Part shown: positions 36,618 to 45,481 of the stretch, in pieces | Layout of the letters: each line of letters starts with the position of its first letter | Numbering within the stretch: the stretch's first letter is position 1 | IMG/VR virus record: IMGVR_UViG_3300042386_001233 | Span: 1-64,000 of that record | Reading direction: 5' to 3' (one strand) | Length of the DNA: 64,000 bases | Source of the DNA: a virus | Translations under genes and position numbers: made by a program | Notes under the pieces: generated by a model | The model's input: only the letters and a program-made list of their open reading frames with translations | What the model was told of the DNA's origin: nothing | Database searches by the model: none

Positions 36618-39110
36618 ATGAGTACGCCATGGTACACAATATTCGGTCCTAGGTCTTGGCCAGGAGTAGAAATCAATACCGGCAATAAAAAGATAGATGC
36701 CGTATACTATAATTTATTGAGCAACAACAATGTTCAGTTAGCTGCTAGCGGAGTTATGTGGCTAGTTGCTGGTACTGGGATTAGAATGATTACTCCTGGT
36801 TATGTTGATGTTAGTGGGCTAAGAGCACATACTCTCCTTTTTAAGGACTCAAAGAGAATTGACAATAGTGGAAATATTATACCAACATATAGTGGAAGTA
36901 TAGGATCTGTAGCATATAAATACGATGATCATAATCTTGCTGGTATTCCTAGTGACGAATTAGTGTATAATAGCGGTCTTGGTAAGTTAACTATGCCATC
37001 TAAAGACATTGGTTTATTATATGTCAGTAGAGGTAATGTTGACGATGGAGCAGCCCCAACAAAAGAGTTTGGCTCATTCTCAGATATTGTTCCAGTGCCA
37101 AGAAAAGTTATTACAAGTACAGAGCCGGGTGTTCCTCCAACAATTATTCCTTCTTATGTTGCTGTAAATACTCATGCTATATTTAGTAGCGGAGTATCTA
37201 TTTATCCTAATTTAGAAAGCTATAAAGGAAGCATTCTGACCCATATGGGTTCTGGTAATAAGGTAGAGTGGACAAGTGCTCCGTATTTGAAAGCAGATGG
37301 AGCAACGTGGACTAGATTTCCAAAGAGGCCAATATATATTGATGGAGACAGAGTAATCTTCTATACAACAAGGCCTTCGTGGGCGCAAGACTGGGTTAAT
37401 AGTCCAACACTTGAAAGTCTGGCAACAGAATTTGGCAATGGCGAAGATACCATAGAACTAATAACATCGCTAGATAGATCTGTTACACATGTGAAGTTCG
37501 CAACAACTATTCTCTACGGTGTTGGAGATGTTCAGTCAGGAGATGGTCCAGATTTATTAACTCCACTCAACTCGCTATTTACTCCTGTAACATTTACAGA
37601 TCCTGACGAAACAGACCCAGACGCTCCGCAAGCAGCAGGATATGCTGTTAAAATTTGTAGTCCAAAACCTTGGGATGGCTCATCATCAAAAGTTGATGTT
37701 AATGGATATGCGTTTTCTGTTACCAAGGGCGCTTATCTAAGTATGCAACTATCTCCAGATGCTACCGATAGATTTAATTGTATTGATAATTTCCCTAATA
37801 GTCCATTTAGATTTAAGCCAAGTACATCTAATAATATCAGTATAAGGCCTAATGTTAATACTGGTTTTAATTTACTAGCAGAGAATATTGACTTTATGGT
37901 TTTTGGCCAGCGGAAGACAAGCTTTAATAATTATGAAGAAGGAGTATTTGGTCTAGATAATAGTCTAACTCCAACTGGTTTGACACCAGCTTTTAAGGTA
38001 GATGCTAATATTCCTAATGCCGCAAGTGGCAGTATAGAGTCTGGCATTTATTATATTAAATATTTAGATAGAGCAAGACTAAATCCTTCTGGATGGAATT
38101 ATGATACTAATCCCAAGATTACGATAAACGCTAACTCTGCACATAGGATATCGTCGTTAGCTACTGGCATTAATACTGGGTTGGGATTATATGCTGATTT
38201 AACAGTAAGCGGAATAACATATAGTACTCAGGTTATGGCTGATAAAATTTTCTTGAATCCTAAGCCAACAGATGACAACTCTAGTATTTATATTGCTAAT
38301 TCTTTACTTACTCTTGATAGGTCTGGTAGGATTATTTCTCGTATTCCAAGACAAAATCCAACAGTCCCATCAGCACCAAGTGGCATAAGGTTAGACCCAG
38401 GTCACACCAACGGTATAGGCAACACAGAAGTTTCTCTAGTATGGACAGCACCAGAAAGCGACGGTAGAAGTGCTTTATTAGACTATGTTTTACAATTTTC
38501 TAGTAATAATGGAGAAACGTGGACAGACTTACCCAATAATTTATATAGTATAGATAGAGCATCAGATATTACTCCATTAGCAACAATTGTTGGACTATCT
38601 CCATTAGTCTCATACCGATTCAGAGTGGCTGCACAAAACGGTATTGGCCTTGGAGATTACTCAAATGCTTCAACTTCAATTACTCCTGGTTCTGAAGTTC
38701 CAAAACGACCAGATAGTTTAGTTGCTAGTAGAGCATTTGATGAAACTTTGTATTCAAACATAACGCTATCTTGGGATGCTCCTCAAGCAGGAGCAGACGA
38801 TGTATTAGGATATGTTATTGAAGAATCAACAGACAATGGAGCCACTTGGCAATATTATAACCTTCTAACTGCCTTAATATCTTCAACGTCAGAATTAATA
38901 TCTGGAACTGAGTCTGCGTTAGATTATGCTTATAGAGTATCAGCATGGAATTCTTATGGTCAAAGTGCTTTCTCTTATGTTTATGTTCAAGGTAATGTTA
39001 TTGACGAAGTTGATCCAGAAGAAGCTGCTAGACAAGAAGAAAAAGCTAATGACGTTTTAAGTAATTGGGATTTCGGTAAAGTACTATTCACAGGAGTATG
39101 CCCCACATGA
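36618..39110 (+). CDS. Tail protein with two FN3 domains
   Basis: An 830-residue protein. Residues 1-360 are beta-rich and unassigned (start 'TPWYTIFGPRSWPGVEIN'). Residues about 368-475 share a module with the upstream protein ('VTKGAYLSMQ', 'NIDFMVFG', 'SGIYY'). Residues about 585-690 and 695-795 are fibronectin type III domains: 'PSAPSGIRL', 'VSLVWTAPESDG', 'YRFRVAAQN'; then 'ITLSWDAPQAG', 'YVIEESTDNG', 'YAYRVSAWNSYG'. FN3 domains are common on phage tails and bind cell-surface sugars or support other domains. An acidic helix ends the protein. Its stop overlaps the next start. Confidence 0.7.
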   Translation: MSTPWYTIFGPRSWPGVEINTGNKKIDAVYYNLLSNNNVQLAASGVMWLVAGTGIRMITPGYVDVSGLRAHTLLFKDSKRIDNSGNIIPTYSGSIGSVAYKYDDHNLAGIPSDELVYNSGLGKLTMPSKDIGLLYVSRGNVDDGAAPTKEFGSFSDIVPVPRKVITSTEPGVPPTIIPSYVAVNTHAIFSSGVSIYPNLESYKGSILTHMGSGNKVEWTSAPYLKADGATWTRFPKRPIYIDGDRVIFYTTRPSWAQDWVNSPTLESLATEFGNGEDTIELITSLDRSVTHVKFATTILYGVGDVQSGDGPDLLTPLNSLFTPVTFTDPDETDPDAPQAAGYAVKICSPKPWDGSSSKVDVNGYAFSVTKGAYLSMQLSPDATDRFNCIDNFPNSPFRFKPSTSNNISIRPNVNTGFNLLAENIDFMVFGQRKTSFNNYEEGVFGLDNSLTPTGLTPAFKVDANIPNAASGSIESGIYYIKYLDRARLNPSGWNYDTNPKITINANSAHRISSLATGINTGLGLYADLTVSGITYSTQVMADKIFLNPKPTDDNSSIYIANSLLTLDRSGRIISRIPRQNPTVPSAPSGIRLDPGHTNGIGNTEVSLVWTAPESDGRSALLDYVLQFSSNNGETWTDLPNNLYSIDRASDITPLATIVGLSPLVSYRFRVAAQNGIGLGDYSNASTSITPGSEVPKRPDSLVASRAFDETLYSNITLSWDAPQAGADDVLGYVIEESTDNGATWQYYNLLTALISSTSELISGTESALDYAYRVSAWNSYGQSAFSYVYVQGNVIDEVDPEEAARQEEKANDVLSNWDFGKVLFTGVCPT

Positions 39111-39676
39111 GCCTTTTATTATTCAAAAGAGACGAAACAGGATTAGGCCACCCAGCACCAGAGCAATTATCTATTGGAGAAATTGTTATTAATAGTGTTA
39201 CTGGTAAGTTATATACCAAGCTAGTAGATGGTTCTGTTATAGAATTTATAGGACAAAAAATTTGCTTTGATCCTCTTCCAGAAATATTAACATATTATGA
39301 AAATGCTCTTATTTCTAATGATATAGTGAATAGTTTTTGTTGCACTGGTGCGTTATTAGAATTTGAGGTTAAAAAATTAAAGTTAGAGCCGTCCCCGTAT
39401 TCTTTTAGATTAACAGAACTAACAAGTAATGCTGCTCCACAAGATATTGCTATACAGGATGCCAAATTTTCAGTGTATACAGAATCCACTCCAGCTGTAC
39501 CACCAAGTACAACTCCAACTTCTATAACCTATAGAAAAGCTATTGTGCCAATTAATTTAGCAATAACTCTAAATACCCAAGGTATTAGTTTATTTAAATT
39601 TGCTGTTATAGGAGATCCTGGTAGACCACCACTAATAGAAAAAATTATCACCATCAGATGCCAAGAAGCCGTATAG
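39107..39676 (+). CDS. Tail protein with Mtd-N-like start
   Basis: A 189-residue protein. I choose ATG 39107, which overlaps the upstream TGA (ATGA), over ATG 39098. The start reads 'LLFKRDETGLGHPAPEQLSIGEIVINSVTGKLYTK' in part, with the PxxxQLxxGEIxINxxxGKLYxK pattern of N-terminal attachment domains found in Mtd-type and many other tail fibre proteins. The remainder is beta-rich with no known domain. It is probably a small fibre or the attachment part for the repeat proteins that follow. Neighbours on both sides are tail fibre-like. Confidence 0.55.
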   Translation: MSLLLFKRDETGLGHPAPEQLSIGEIVINSVTGKLYTKLVDGSVIEFIGQKICFDPLPEILTYYENALISNDIVNSFCCTGALLEFEVKKLKLEPSPYSFRLTELTSNAAPQDIAIQDAKFSVYTESTPAVPPSTTPTSITYRKAIVPINLAITLNTQGISLFKFAVIGDPGRPPLIEKIITIRCQEAV

Positions 39677-39686
39677 GATAACTCTT

Positions 39687-40574
39687 ATGATAAATACTAT
39701 TAATCATAGTTTAGAAGAAGGCGAGGCCGGATTATTGCTTCGCTTTAATGTTGACTTAGCACAGCTCAAAAAAAGAGATCAGTATATTGTACAGTTTGAC
39801 TCTCCGGTTTCTTTACCATATGATCCTCCTATTTCTCTGTCCTATACGCCAGATCCTCCGTCATATTCTATTATTAATAGTGGAGGAATTATTCCTCAAA
39901 TTTTTGTTAAGATCAAATCTCTTCATAGAGCAGAGACTAAGACCTTGCTTAGATTAACTATTAAAGATATCTATAATACTATATTGTATGTTGATTACTT
40001 ATTAATAATTTGCTCTCCACAGTCTACACTTAAATTTGAAGCATCACTACTACCATCAAATATCTCAGGAAATGTTGGAGATAATGGTGGTAGTAAAATA
40101 AAGTTAGCACAACCCAATACCATTAGATTAGATGTTGGAATGTCAGTTACCGGTCCTGGTCTATCAAGTACTATATCTTATGCTATCAAGAGAATAGAAA
40201 CTGCTGATACTATTGAATTAGATAAATTAGTACCAACATTTGACAACAGAACAATAAGTGGAACATTTACTTTTACCAGAACCACAGGATGCGTAGACCC
40301 TAGCTCATTGGCGCTAAGGTCATCTCAGCCAGTATATACGATCTTAGATTTTAGTAATAATTGGACATATGAAATTGGTAATAGAATTATTGCTCAATTT
40401 ATTGTGGAAAATAAAGAAGATAATTTAGATACTATAGTATTATTGCCAATTAAAAATGCTTCTTTATTAAATAATCCTGATAACTCGGCTGCTATACCAA
40501 GTGTTTCCATAATTAAGGCTGGTGGCAGAGTTATGAATGATTCTCAGTGTTTATCTGGACTGGTTTTTAGTTAA
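39687..40574 (+). CDS. Unknown beta-rich tail-region protein
   Basis: A 295-residue protein that I do not recognise. It is beta-rich, with segments such as 'LLRLTIKDIYNTILYVDYLLIICSP' and a middle stretch 'IRLDVGMSVTGPGLSS' with 'IKRIETADTIELDK' like the repeat of phage fibre or beta-helix proteins that read 'V-x-G-M-x-V-x-G-x-G-I'. It ends in 'RVMNDSQCLSGLVFS'. It lies 10 bases after its neighbour and before a candidate promoter. A virion role is inferred from position. Confidence 0.45.
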   Translation: MINTINHSLEEGEAGLLLRFNVDLAQLKKRDQYIVQFDSPVSLPYDPPISLSYTPDPPSYSIINSGGIIPQIFVKIKSLHRAETKTLLRLTIKDIYNTILYVDYLLIICSPQSTLKFEASLLPSNISGNVGDNGGSKIKLAQPNTIRLDVGMSVTGPGLSSTISYAIKRIETADTIELDKLVPTFDNRTISGTFTFTRTTGCVDPSSLALRSSQPVYTILDFSNNWTYEIGNRIIAQFIVENKEDNLDTIVLLPIKNASLLNNPDNSAAIPSVSIIKAGGRVMNDSQCLSGLVFS

Positions 40575-40603
40575 TTGACAAATAGCATGGTGTAATTAAT
40601 TAT
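40575..40603 (+). promoter_or_regulatory. Candidate sigma70-type promoter
   Basis: A perfect TTGACA (40575-40580), 17 bases, then AATTAT (4 of 6 match to TATAAT). It sits in one of the few real gaps of this block (55 bases), 27 bases ahead of the ATG at 40630. In AT-rich DNA such matches also occur by chance. Confidence 0.3.
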
Positions 40604-40629
40604 GAGTTTCCATATTTTGAGTAAATAAT

Positions 40630-41829
40630 ATGATTATAAATAGCCAATTTTTTATTACATACTACATCGGCCAAGAACCTCTGCCGCTTAAAACCATACC
40701 AGCGTCTTTGGCTCCTAATAGTATCGGACGCATAGAGTACGACACTTTTATGCAGGCCATAGACACTATTTATGGAAGTCAGACTCTTGATGGTTCTATA
40801 CCTAAATTTTGGACAAGAAGAACCCAGGCTGTTGATATACTAGGAAATATTAAATACTTTTATGAGCCACACCCAGATTCTACATTATCACAATTAGATA
40901 GTAAGTCATCTTATTATTTTATTGTTAGAGACACTACAGCAATTCCTGTGAGAGTTCCTTCTATTGGTGGGCTGTTATTAGGATTTACAGACGCTAATAA
41001 GCTACCCAACGTACTAGCAGAAAGCATACCAAATACTAAACTCTCTGATGATAGTAAATACTCATTCTCTCCAAGGATTGAAAATTTACAGCCTTATGAA
41101 GAATATAAATATGAGTTTAAAACAGTTAATGCAAATTGGCCGGTAAGCATTAGCACAATATCCGGTATAATCAAACCGTCAACAGATAAAATTTCAATTC
41201 AAAGTAATGTTGGTTTTTGTCCCAGTACTGGCAATTGTGACACTAATGTTATGCCCTTTTCATTACCAGAAGTGTGTGCTCTTTCTAGTTCTGACAATAA
41301 GAGCATCACAATGCAGCTATCAGTAGTTCCACTGTCCTATGTCGGCATGGAGGTATTAAGTAATCAGTTTACTGTTGAATGTCAAGACTGTTTACCCAAA
41401 CCGTTCATAGCAATTTCTGGGAAATCTCCCTCTTTGGTGCTAGAGCCTGTAGCAGACGATGCCGAGCCCGCATCATATTCTTTTGAATTGATTACTAAGA
41501 ATTTAGAATTAGACAAAGAATATTCTTATAGTATTGAAGTATTAAGATCAGAGTGGCCTTTTGTATTTACCAATCCAACATCTGGCAATATTACGGTAAA
41601 ATCATCAACAGATAAGCCTCTATTAGATGGTAAAATGTTTTTCTGTCCAGCAACAGGGCTATGTCCACCAAATACAAATGGTGTCCTCCCCTATACTGTT
41701 CCATCATATCCAAAGTTTTTAACTGGAGCAGCAACCTATAGTGTTACTCTAAGGGCTGTATTAGATTCTTCTGAGTGCGACACAGAAACTGTGTATAGTT
41801 TACCCATCACCATATCTTATAAAAATTAA
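40630..41829 (+). CDS. Cysteine-repeat tail protein, two repeats
   Basis: A 399-residue protein. Residues 1-130 form a separate N-terminal domain ('FFITYYIGQEPLP', 'ALIDTIYGSQTLDGSIPKFW'-type segment). Two copies of an about 130-residue repeat follow, each with Y-x-Y-x(3-5)-NWP or EWP, x-SG-x-I, FCPxTGxC, PY or PF, a conserved hydrophobic strand, and (first copy only) C-x-x-CLP. The pattern suggests an Ig-like beta-sandwich held by disulphides or metal. It is the first of three neighbouring genes built from this repeat. I know no named family; the role is probably fibre or surface decoration. Confidence 0.6.
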   Translation: MIINSQFFITYYIGQEPLPLKTIPASLAPNSIGRIEYDTFMQAIDTIYGSQTLDGSIPKFWTRRTQAVDILGNIKYFYEPHPDSTLSQLDSKSSYYFIVRDTTAIPVRVPSIGGLLLGFTDANKLPNVLAESIPNTKLSDDSKYSFSPRIENLQPYEEYKYEFKTVNANWPVSISTISGIIKPSTDKISIQSNVGFCPSTGNCDTNVMPFSLPEVCALSSSDNKSITMQLSVVPLSYVGMEVLSNQFTVECQDCLPKPFIAISGKSPSLVLEPVADDAEPASYSFELITKNLELDKEYSYSIEVLRSEWPFVFTNPTSGNITVKSSTDKPLLDGKMFFCPATGLCPPNTNGVLPYTVPSYPKFLTGAATYSVTLRAVLDSSECDTETVYSLPITISYKN

Positions 41830-41835
41830 ATTATC

Positions 41836-43125
41836 ATGAGTACAGAAAATTATCCATCAAACGATCCCAGACTTGAGAGTTTAGCTGATACTAACCCGTC
41901 TCCTTCGGTACCGCCAACACCAACTGAAAATCATATCAGAGACGTTGCTCTTTCAGTAAAGGGATTAATTAAAAGATTGGAATATAAATATGTTGTAGAG
42001 AGTCTTGGGGCCAACTGGCCCGTAGCTATTGTTCCTGTGTCCGGATCTTTTGTAGCAGAGTCGAAGACAGAAACACTTAATGTCAAAGCTATTTTTTGTC
42101 CCAACTTTATTTTATGTCCATCTGGTAGTGCTGATGTTCTTCCATATAATCGTAATTATAGTTATGGAGTAGAAAATAAATTATTATTCACAACTATCAG
42201 GCTTAAAGTTTCAGAGCTAGATTCAAATACTGACTTTATATACGGTACCCCAGTAGCTTTGTCATGTGCTAATTGTCTGCCTGAAGTTGGTCCCAAAATA
42301 ACATTACCTGATAGTATAACCCTTGATAATAAAACCCAAAACAGTATTATGGTTAGTGGACTAGCTAGTGGCATATCTCCAGACACCCGGTATTCTTATC
42401 GTTATAAAGTATTAGACGCAACATGGCCAGTTTCGCTTTATCCTTTAAGTGGAACTATTAAGAGCGCCACAGAAACAGTATCTGTACCAAGTCAATTAGT
42501 GTTTTGTGAAACATCAGGAAATTATCAAACTGACATGTGTGGAACTCCTAAAGAAAAGAGAGCAACACTAAGCTTAGAACTAACACCATTAGCAGCAGAT
42601 ACTGAAACAGTATCGATTCTATCTGTTAATAGTAGTAAAATTATTAGTAACGATATGATTGCGAATTGTGATGATTGTATTCCGTATCCAGAATTACAAA
42701 TATCAGCCTCACCATTAAATACTAGTAAATCTGATAGAATTAGTATTAGCGGATCCATAAAAAATCTGAAAGTAAACCATCTATATAACTATAGTTTAGA
42801 AAATATTGATTCTAATTGGCCATTATATGTCGGATCCAGATCAGGAACAATAACACCAACATCGCCTGAAGATATATCTCTGAGTTTTGTCGGAGAATTT
42901 TGCAAAACGCCAGCTCTTTGTCCTTCTGGATCATCGGCTGTAATACCATATTCTACAGTTGTTAATGGTACTAACGCCTATACGTCATTTAAGCTTAAGC
43001 TGGTTGACCCGGCGATTACAGGCTCCTATTATAGTAATAACATTAGGGTCTACTGTAGCGACTGCTCTCAGAGTTTTATGCCTGTTTTAGTATCATCCCA
43101 GGTTTCAGATAACCCCACTTGTTAA
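41836..43125 (+). CDS. Cysteine-repeat tail protein, three repeats
   Basis: A 429-residue protein, beginning 6 bases after the last stop. A short Ser/Pro/Asn-rich start is followed by three copies of the repeat: 'ANWPVAIVPVSGSF', 'FCPNFILCPSG', 'SCANCLPE'; 'ATWPVSLYPLSGTI', 'FCETSGNYQ', 'NCDDCIPY'; 'SNWPLYVGSRSGTI', 'FCKTPALCPSG', 'YCSDCSQS'. The copy order and spacing match the neighbouring genes, so they arose by duplication. No signal peptide is visible. Structural or adhesive role inferred. Confidence 0.6.
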   Translation: MSTENYPSNDPRLESLADTNPSPSVPPTPTENHIRDVALSVKGLIKRLEYKYVVESLGANWPVAIVPVSGSFVAESKTETLNVKAIFCPNFILCPSGSADVLPYNRNYSYGVENKLLFTTIRLKVSELDSNTDFIYGTPVALSCANCLPEVGPKITLPDSITLDNKTQNSIMVSGLASGISPDTRYSYRYKVLDATWPVSLYPLSGTIKSATETVSVPSQLVFCETSGNYQTDMCGTPKEKRATLSLELTPLAADTETVSILSVNSSKIISNDMIANCDDCIPYPELQISASPLNTSKSDRISISGSIKNLKVNHLYNYSLENIDSNWPLYVGSRSGTITPTSPEDISLSFVGEFCKTPALCPSGSSAVIPYSTVVNGTNAYTSFKLKLVDPAITGSYYSNNIRVYCSDCSQSFMPVLVSSQVSDNPTC

Positions 43126-43138
43126 TAAGGTATAATAA

Positions 43139-45454
43139 ATGTCAAATGTTAAAAGCATAGGAATTAAAGTTAGTGGATTAAGTCCACTAGATACATATAA
43201 TTATACATTTTCAAATAAGGGAGGAAATTGGCCAGTTAAACTATCTCCATTATCTGGATCTTTCAAGTCCAATTCTATAGGCAACGTATATGAGATTAGA
43301 TCATATGTAGAATTTTGTGCAACAACGGGGCTATGTCCTCCGGGAGCAACTAACGTTTTATACAATGCTCCATATATTGATAGTAATGCTGGTGCCTCTG
43401 TAGACAGAACAACACTGTATTCTGTAATAGGCTTATCTCTAGTATCAGCAGCAACGTCTGAAAAAGTCTTAGATACTCAAGCACTAATAGAGTGCGAAAA
43501 TTGCTTACCAAACATCTCTCTAACAGCAGAAGAAAATATCGTGTTAGATGAGTCATCATTAAATACCAGACAAATAGCTACAGCAGTCAATGGTTTGATT
43601 CCCAACCAATCTTATACATATGTCTTTACATCAATCGATAGTAATTGGCCAGTAAAAGTAACTCCAGTTTCTGGCACTATTCGCTCATCAGCCGATTCTG
43701 CTAATATTAAGAGTCTAGTAACTCTTTGTGCCAATTCTGGAGATTGTGCTAATGGATTGTTTTTTGTTCCAACACAAAATTGTGATGCTGGTCAGAGCCC
43801 GTTCTCAGCTATCAAGCTTACAGTATCTCCAGTAAATAGTAGCCTACAAGAGCCCGTATCCGCTGATTTTACCGTATCTTGTGATAATTGTATTCCTAAA
43901 TTATCATTAATTTTACCATCTACCGTTAAACTTGATAGATTATCTAAGAATAAAACTTCTATAAATTTAGTAGCATCCAATCTTAAGCTTGGAAAACAAT
44001 ATGTTTATCATATTAATAGTGTAGATGCTAATTGGCCAGCTATTGTTACCCCCATTAGTGGTAAGCTAACTGCACATTATGATAGTATGAACATCCCACT
44101 GACTGTTACATTATGTCCATCAACAGGACTATGCCCATCAGCCAGCAGCGACGTAATAGACTATAGTATAGACAGTAACTGCTTATTAGGCTATTCAAAT
44201 ATGGAGAGGTATGTTAGATTTAATGCTGATATTTCTGGAAATGAGTGTGATAGCGGATACGACAAAACCTATAGCAATGATGTAACGGTATCTTGTGTTG
44301 ATTGTTTGCCAAGAGCCAAAGTCTCTATTCCAAGCATAATGCTCTTATCTTCTGAGGATAAAAACGTAAATACCTTTACTTCTGATATAACCGATCTAGC
44401 TCCTGGACAAAAATATGAATATTCATTTAAATCAGTAGATAGTAACTGGCCCACACTGGTATATCCTATAACTGGTATTATTAGCACAGAATCAACATCA
44501 ATATCATTATCATCTAGAATAACATTTTGCAGATCAACGGGTCTATGTGAGAATGCTGAAAATCTTTTAGATTATACCTTTGATAATAGCAGTTTATATA
44601 GTGAGGGTCTTGAGAGATATTCTTCCATCGTTTTAGAGATTAAACCAGTAGACTGTTCATCTATACCGGTTTCTACAAGCAATACCATGCTAGTTAGATG
44701 TGACGGCTGTTTGCCAGTAGCATCTCTAACTCACTCATCCAATAGTGCTATTCTCTCTAGTCCAGGAATAAACAGATTCCAACTATCAACATCTGCTCAA
44801 AACCTAATTCCCGGAGAAACTTATTCATACGGAGTTAACTATGTTGATAGTAACTGGCCAACAATTGTGTCTAAACAATCTGGTGAATTTGTAGCTGTAT
44901 CTTCTAATAAAAATATCTTAACTGAATTGCAGTTCTGTTTTCCTAGCGGTACTTGTTCTCAAAATCCTGTTGATGTGATGCCATATAGAGTTAGTCCGAT
45001 TACTGCTAATACTAATAAATATGCTGTTATTAATCTTTCTATTACTGACACTACTAGCTCAAGTAGTCCTACTATTAGCGATGACTTCACACTAACCTGT
45101 TCAAATTGCCTACCAAATATTAATTACACTATGGCATTTTCTGGCAGTCCAACATTAGTACTACCAAGCAATTGTTGTTCTGGTAATCAAGTTATGAGAG
45201 TAAATATTGGCGGAGCTATTGCTGGAGATATTCATAATTATGTTCTATCTTCATCTTCTCCAAACGTATCATTCATGCCAACCAGCGGACAGATAATTTT
45301 CAAACAAGGCGGTTCTGGTACTATTGTTAGCATGATGAGCACATCACTAAGTAGTGAAACATCAGCAATAGCACAATGCAAGTTAACTAATGTTAGTTCT
45401 AATATTGAGACTGTAGACTTTTTGGTTATCAAATGCGGAACGAATGCCTGCTAA
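43139..45454 (+). CDS. Cysteine-repeat tail protein, six repeats
   Basis: A 771-residue protein made almost wholly of the repeat, starting within the first copy. Copies 1-5 contain NWPV/NWPA/NWPT with SG or TG, (F/L)C-x(3)-G-x-C, and C-(D/E/V/S/G)-(N/D/G)-C-(L/I)-P; the sixth is divergent ('PNVSFMPTSGQIIF', ending KCGTNAC). The NWP and CxxCLP positions are the best conserved, with about 125 residues between copies. The lack of any other domain suggests a rod made of beta-sandwich beads. AAGG lies 11 bases ahead of the start. Confidence 0.62.
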   Translation: MSNVKSIGIKVSGLSPLDTYNYTFSNKGGNWPVKLSPLSGSFKSNSIGNVYEIRSYVEFCATTGLCPPGATNVLYNAPYIDSNAGASVDRTTLYSVIGLSLVSAATSEKVLDTQALIECENCLPNISLTAEENIVLDESSLNTRQIATAVNGLIPNQSYTYVFTSIDSNWPVKVTPVSGTIRSSADSANIKSLVTLCANSGDCANGLFFVPTQNCDAGQSPFSAIKLTVSPVNSSLQEPVSADFTVSCDNCIPKLSLILPSTVKLDRLSKNKTSINLVASNLKLGKQYVYHINSVDANWPAIVTPISGKLTAHYDSMNIPLTVTLCPSTGLCPSASSDVIDYSIDSNCLLGYSNMERYVRFNADISGNECDSGYDKTYSNDVTVSCVDCLPRAKVSIPSIMLLSSEDKNVNTFTSDITDLAPGQKYEYSFKSVDSNWPTLVYPITGIISTESTSISLSSRITFCRSTGLCENAENLLDYTFDNSSLYSEGLERYSSIVLEIKPVDCSSIPVSTSNTMLVRCDGCLPVASLTHSSNSAILSSPGINRFQLSTSAQNLIPGETYSYGVNYVDSNWPTIVSKQSGEFVAVSSNKNILTELQFCFPSGTCSQNPVDVMPYRVSPITANTNKYAVINLSITDTTSSSSPTISDDFTLTCSNCLPNINYTMAFSGSPTLVLPSNCCSGNQVMRVNIGGAIAGDIHNYVLSSSSPNVSFMPTSGQIIFKQGGSGTIVSMMSTSLSSETSAIAQCKLTNVSSNIETVDFLVIKCGTNAC

Positions 45455-45481
45455 TTATATAGACACAAGAGGATTTTGATA

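Noticed and set aside
40608-40620. Very short frame ATGAGTTTCC... upstream of 40630
   Set aside because: Ends at once; no support as a leader peptide.
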